DNA of 64,000 nucleotides from assembly GCF_003144195.1 (NCBI RefSeq), contig NW_020290006.1, forward strand, positions 336,805 to 400,804. Direction: 5' to 3'. Below the pieces are notes generated by a model, which saw only the letters and a list, made by a program, of their open reading frames with translations, did not search any database and was not told where the DNA came from. The stretch comes from Ceraceosorus guamensis (lineage: Eukaryota; Basidiomycota; Exobasidiomycetes; Ceraceosorales; Ceraceosoraceae). Shown here piece by piece: positions 60,147-64,000 of this stretch; positions within the stretch are counted from its first letter, which is position 1, and every line of letters starts with the position of its first letter. The position numbers were made by a program, and so were the translations under genes.

Positions 60147-60921
60147 GATCGCGACCAAAGCGCTCGGTCGCGGTGATCTTCGTGATGTATGCTTGGGTTT
60201 GCGCGCTCCCTTGTCACCTCTGATGTAGCAAAGCTCAAGTTTCTTTCCTGAAGCAGTCGCAGTCACGAGTGCGGATTGGTGATGGCGGGTGGTGGTAGGC
60301 TACTTGCGACTCTTCTGCCTCTCCACATACGTGTTCGCTGATGCAGGCGTGGCATGCGCGCGTCGGAATCACGAATGTCTTTGAATCGTTAACTCTTGAC
60401 TCTGACTACCAGTACTAGTCGAGAGTACGCGTGACTCTGACTCTTGACTCTGAAGCAGCAGATTGGGGCTTTGGATTCCGAATTTTGAATTTGGAATCGT
60501 GAATGTTGTGAATGTTGAATTGAATGCGAATCGTGAATCTTGAATCTTGAGACTCGAGGGAAAGTCAAGTGCACTTCCGGTCACGTGGATGCGCGCATGT
60601 GGTGTGCATGCGCCCTCGAAAGATCAGATCTTGAAGCAAGTATCGCGCATTCGTGATTTGCCTGCTTGCACACAGCCTTGAGGGTTTGCGCGCCAGGTAC
60701 ACACACTACTGCGTGGTCTTCACTCGTCAACCCACACTCACACTCACACTCACACTCACACCCACACTCACACCCACACTCACACCCACACCCACACTCA
60801 CACCCACACCCACACTCACACCCACACCCACACGCCCACTCACTCTCACAATACCCAAGACTCATGTTATGAGTGATCAAGACATGCGCATTCGACCAGC
60901 CGGCCGGCCAGCTGTATCAAG
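60147..60921. promoter_or_regulatory. divergent promoter LST8 / FunK1-like kinase
   Basis: Contains four TGACTC words within 54 bp (60397-60450), a patch of degenerate GAAT/TGAAT repeats (60475-60555), and a hexamer array at 60733-60834. No gene is supported. Confidence 0.5.
60733..60834 (+). repeat. hexamer array (CACACT / CACACC), 17 units
   Basis: Seventeen contiguous 6-bp units differ only at the sixth base. In order the sixth bases are T T T T C T C T C C T C C T C C G. It ends about 90 nt before the kinase ATG. Confidence 0.9.
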
Positions 60922-63900
60922 ATGATCGCACACTCAAGCGACAGGTGTCCGCTTAGCCTGCGTCTGGTGGACATCGATGCCAGGAACTGTGGAGCGCGAG
61001 ACCTGGAGCAGTCGCTGACCCGCGATCAGATTCCCTTCACCACGGCTCATAGCCGAGGTATTTGGGAATGGCTAGACCCCCAACATCTTCGTGCTTCACT
61101 CACCCCAACCTCTGCAGGTGGGGATGTAGATCACACAACTTCTGCCACACTGGCCGGCAAGAGCTCCAACACCAGCTCCAGCTCTCTTTTGCTGCAGTCT
61201 TCAGCTAGCGTCGCAACAAAGACGTCCACAACAGCTCATCCTTCCCCTTTACCCTCTCTGCCTACCTCGTCTTCATCCTCCACCTCCATCTCCGGTTCTG
61301 TCTCTGCCTCTGCCGACGGCGGCGCATCTGCTGGGCGGAAAAGACAGAGGGCTGAAGGCAGTGATGCTCATCTGCTGGATGCGCAGTCTACCCCTCACAA
61401 GACGAGGTCATCTCCGGCATCGATGAGCAGCCAGTCTAATACGTATGTCGACAACATCGGCACGCAACTCTTGGGCGACGTTCAAGGCAAACATTGCCCG
61501 CAATACCTCGTCGTCGAGCTTGCAGAGGGCGGGCAGGCTTTGCTCGACGCTTGGCTGCAAGATGATGGACTGAAAGGAAAGCTCAAAAGTTTGAGATGCT
61601 GTTTGGTGGAGCGCAAGCGCAAGGGCAATGAGAACGATCTGCACCGTCTCATCACCGACTTCGTCAATCAGCTCGCAGACGTTTGCGCTCGACCGCTCGA
61701 TGCGGACGCCGAGGCCAAGGCCGAAAGCGCCGGCTGGCCATCAGCTGCTCGAATGCTACTCTGCCAGCGTCGCGCAGTAGCGCAAGGAGACGACGGCGTG
61801 GTGAGTGTCGCCTCCGTTTGCTACAGCGTAATGCTGCGCTGGCACATCCACGTCCATATCCACGCGCTCAAGCTCGAGCACATGCTTTCGTTTCCCGCCT
61901 GCCTGCGCACAGACCCTTTGCGAGCGTAGTTTGACATCTGATGATGAGCGAGCGGAGAATTTGTTGCGACCCGACATCACCTTTGGCGATGCGGATGTGT
62001 CTGCGATTCCCAAACCTCGTAGACGGTGGAGCGACATCACCGCAGTCATAGAGGTCAAGTTGCAGCGCAATAAAGATGGCCGAGCCCACATTATGCAGCA
62101 AATTCTTTGCTATTCGGTGAGTCATGCCGCACGGGCCTCCAAGCCCCGCTCGATGTTCACCCTTGTCCGCTAATCAAGCACCTCTCCTCTCTAGCGCAAC
62201 CTCCTTTGCGACCATCCAGTGGCCCGGTGGGTTCATGGGGTGACGTGGTGTGGCGATCTAGTGAGGCTTTGGCAGGTTGAGGCGAATGGGTACGCCGTCA
62301 GCCGCGCCTACTCAATCCACAGCGAGGCAGACGTTGCAGAGATCGCAAAGATCATGCTACTGTGCATGCATCCCCATGTCCTGCCATCCTGGGATCCAAG
62401 GCGAACAGGCAGCATTCAGCGCAGTCCATCTGGATGCATTGGTCTACACCAAGACGAGGCAAAAAGGGTAAAAGTCTTCATCAGACCGGCGCTCGTAGGT
62501 TCGCGCACCGTCTTGTTCTGCTTCGACCGCTCTGCTGTGGACGTCAAGAAGTCGAGCCTGGTCGACAACGAGCGCCAAGCGCTCTCTGCAAGCGGGAGCA
62601 CTCTCTTTGTCAAGGCGACTTGGCGCACTGCTCGCCTATATAGTCGCGAGACGAACATTCTGCAACGCATTCAGGCAGGGAAGCGCTTGCTGCGAGAGAA
62701 CCAAAATGGGATGTGGAAGGATATAGTTGCCCCGCTCCCGTTTGGGATGGTGCAAGAGGCCGGATGGGAGACGCAGATTCGCCGCGGCACGACTCTGAGA
62801 TTGGACATTTCAGCCTTCTGCCAACCATTTGGCCAGTCCATCTCTCCTCTGACCGCAGAGGTCGATTTAGCGCAAGTATTTGGCCAATTTTGCAGGCAAC
62901 TTGCAGCGTATGCAGAAATCGGTGTGCATTACCGCGACCTCAACGCCGGTAATGTGCTCATGCTCCCTCGCACACAGCAAAGCTGCGCCCGCCTGGTGCT
63001 CGCGGACCATGGCAATGCTCGATTTGGGGTCAGTCTTCTAGCACTTGCCCCGAGTCACTCGGAGGATGAAGAGGGCTGGCTACAGATCGCCGACGACGAC
63101 GCTCGCTCAGCAAACAGCCGCTTTCTCCCTGTCTCGGCGCACGATGGCGCGCGATACGTCTCAGAGCATAAGGACATGGTCGCCGAGTATTCTGCGAGCG
63201 AAAAGTCTTTGATGGGCGCCTCGACTGACGAAGAGAGAGCTGACTTGGAGGCCGATCTTGAGGCAATTGGCAAGAAAGTTGCGCGTCTTCGCAAGAGCGC
63301 ATATCTCTGTCTTCACAGGTACACTGATGACTTGGAGTCTCTGCTGTATCTTCACTTGAACACGGTGAGTCCTGAACCCGGTACTCCGAGGAATGATGGA
63401 GCAAAGCTCAACGGCGGTATCCGCCTCGAAACACGGCTAGTTATCCTCAAAATGCCCAAAACCGCGACTCAACCTAGCGAAGTCAGAGTTGCCGACGCTC
63501 GCGGAGCGGATCCACAAGCATTTAGACAAGGCGACGAAAAAGACACACTGGGATCTCTCTTGGCGAAGTGTAAGTTGACTAGGTCGACGTGTCTCAAGGC
63601 GTGGAGAGTGACACTGAGCGTTTGTGCATGTTACATGCCTCCTTGTCCTGCAAGCTCACCAGGGACTTGCATTCGGCGTCAATCACAACAGCGGCATGGG
63701 CTGATACTATTTACAGGGTGCATGGCGCTATAAGGCGAGGCCAACGTGCCATGCAGACAATCTTGTCGGATCACTTCGACAAGGAGATTGCTCTGGTGCC
63801 GCACGGCTCCAAGCAGCCCAGGGGAGTCTCGCAGCTGCCGGTCCAGGATGTCGAGCGCGAATGTTTTCGAGAAGTCGCTCAGCTTTTCGAAATGTTTTTG

Positions 63901-64000
63901 GAGGACCATCACGGGAAAGTGAGTTACTTGTTCTCTTGTGTCTGAGTCATGCCTCTCTTTGCTTGCCCGCCCTGTGCCATGATGACCGAGCCTTGCCCCC
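60922..64000 (+). CDS. FunK1-like fungal protein kinase, 3' partial
   Basis: Member of the fungal-specific FunK1 kinase group, known mainly from mushroom-forming basidiomycetes. Exons seen: 60922-61800, 61913-62116, then from 62195 open to about 63548, where a GTAAGT donor at 63550 probably starts a further intron. The next exon ends at 63918 before GTGAGT, and the gene leaves the window. The N-terminal 300 residues are Ser/Thr-rich with a WLDPQHLR-type start. Then come ITAVIEVKLQ, GVTWCGDLVRLWQ, and the kinase lobe LFVKATWRTARLYSRETNIL, RDLNAGNVLML, LVLADHGNARFG and YTDDLESLLYL. The catalytic loop reads Tyr-Arg-Asp (Asp609) with Asn at +5, and the metal site reads Asp-His-Gly (Asp632). So the catalytic and metal Asp are kept but the usual His of HRD is Tyr. 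Substrate unknown. Exon limits after 63364 are uncertain. Confidence 0.75.

Noticed and set aside
60733-60834. Telomere-like hexamer repeat
   Set aside because: The unit (CACACT/CACACC, or its complement) is not TTAGGG, and the array is flanked by normal genes on both sides.
63365-63550. GTGAGT at 63365 as an intron start in the kinase gene
   Set aside because: No acceptor downstream in the correct phase gives an intron of normal length, and the frame stays open; I treat it as coding by default, with low certainty.

Overview
The window is nuclear DNA of a fungus, most likely a basidiomycete and plausibly Ustilaginomycotina (smut-like). The basis is short spliceosomal introns (mostly 63-150 nt) with mainly GTGAGT donors and CAG acceptors, compact multi-exon genes on both strands, GC-rich coding sequence with long low-complexity Gln/Ala/Ser tracts, and fungus-specific proteins (a Zn2Cys6 factor, a FunK1-type kinase, an NCS1 permease, Bem46). 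The species assignment is inference. I rebuilt sixteen gene models by hand from splice sites, reading frame and family resemblance.

Layout. 1-4.5 kb: the 3' part of a ureidoglycolate lyase gene (DAL3 type) followed by an NCS1 permease of the uracil/allantoin type. Together they look like an allantoin-use pair, and the 2 kb between them holds GATAAG boxes and a recurrent GCGGTCTGACGC element. 5-8.7 kb: PRP19 (spliceosome) divergent from mitochondrial ribosomal protein uL15m. 10.3-12.5 kb: a Bem46-type alpha/beta hydrolase with a 10-nt microexon. 13-19.1 kb: listerin (LTN1/RKR1). 19.9-21.5 kb: a PRCC-family protein, divergent from SEC16 (22.5-29.2 kb). 29.5-31.6 kb: BTN1/CLN3, divergent from NOT4 (33.3-37.1 kb). 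37.9-40.4 kb: LSG1, divergent from MAK21/NOC1 (41.1-45.4 kb). 46.2-47.7 kb: an unrecognised protein. 47.7-51.5 kb: a gene-poor, microsatellite-rich stretch with a 25-N assembly gap inside a poly-G tract. 51.5-55.6 kb: a Zn2Cys6 transcription factor. 58.4-60.1 kb: LST8 (TOR complex), divergent from a FunK1-like kinase that runs off the right end.

Most genes are conserved housekeeping genes, with a theme of ribosome production and quality control (LSG1, MAK21, LTN1, NOT4, uL15m) that may be chance. I found no mobile element, CRISPR array, rRNA or convincing tRNA, and nothing that I can defend as a new biological system. The points most worth following are the regulatory element next to the allantoin genes, the shared LSG1/MAK21 promoter, the very small exons in BEM46 and LTN1, the divergent kinase at the right end, and the unusual G/C homopolymers. 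All exon boundaries were worked out by eye and have not been tested against transcripts.
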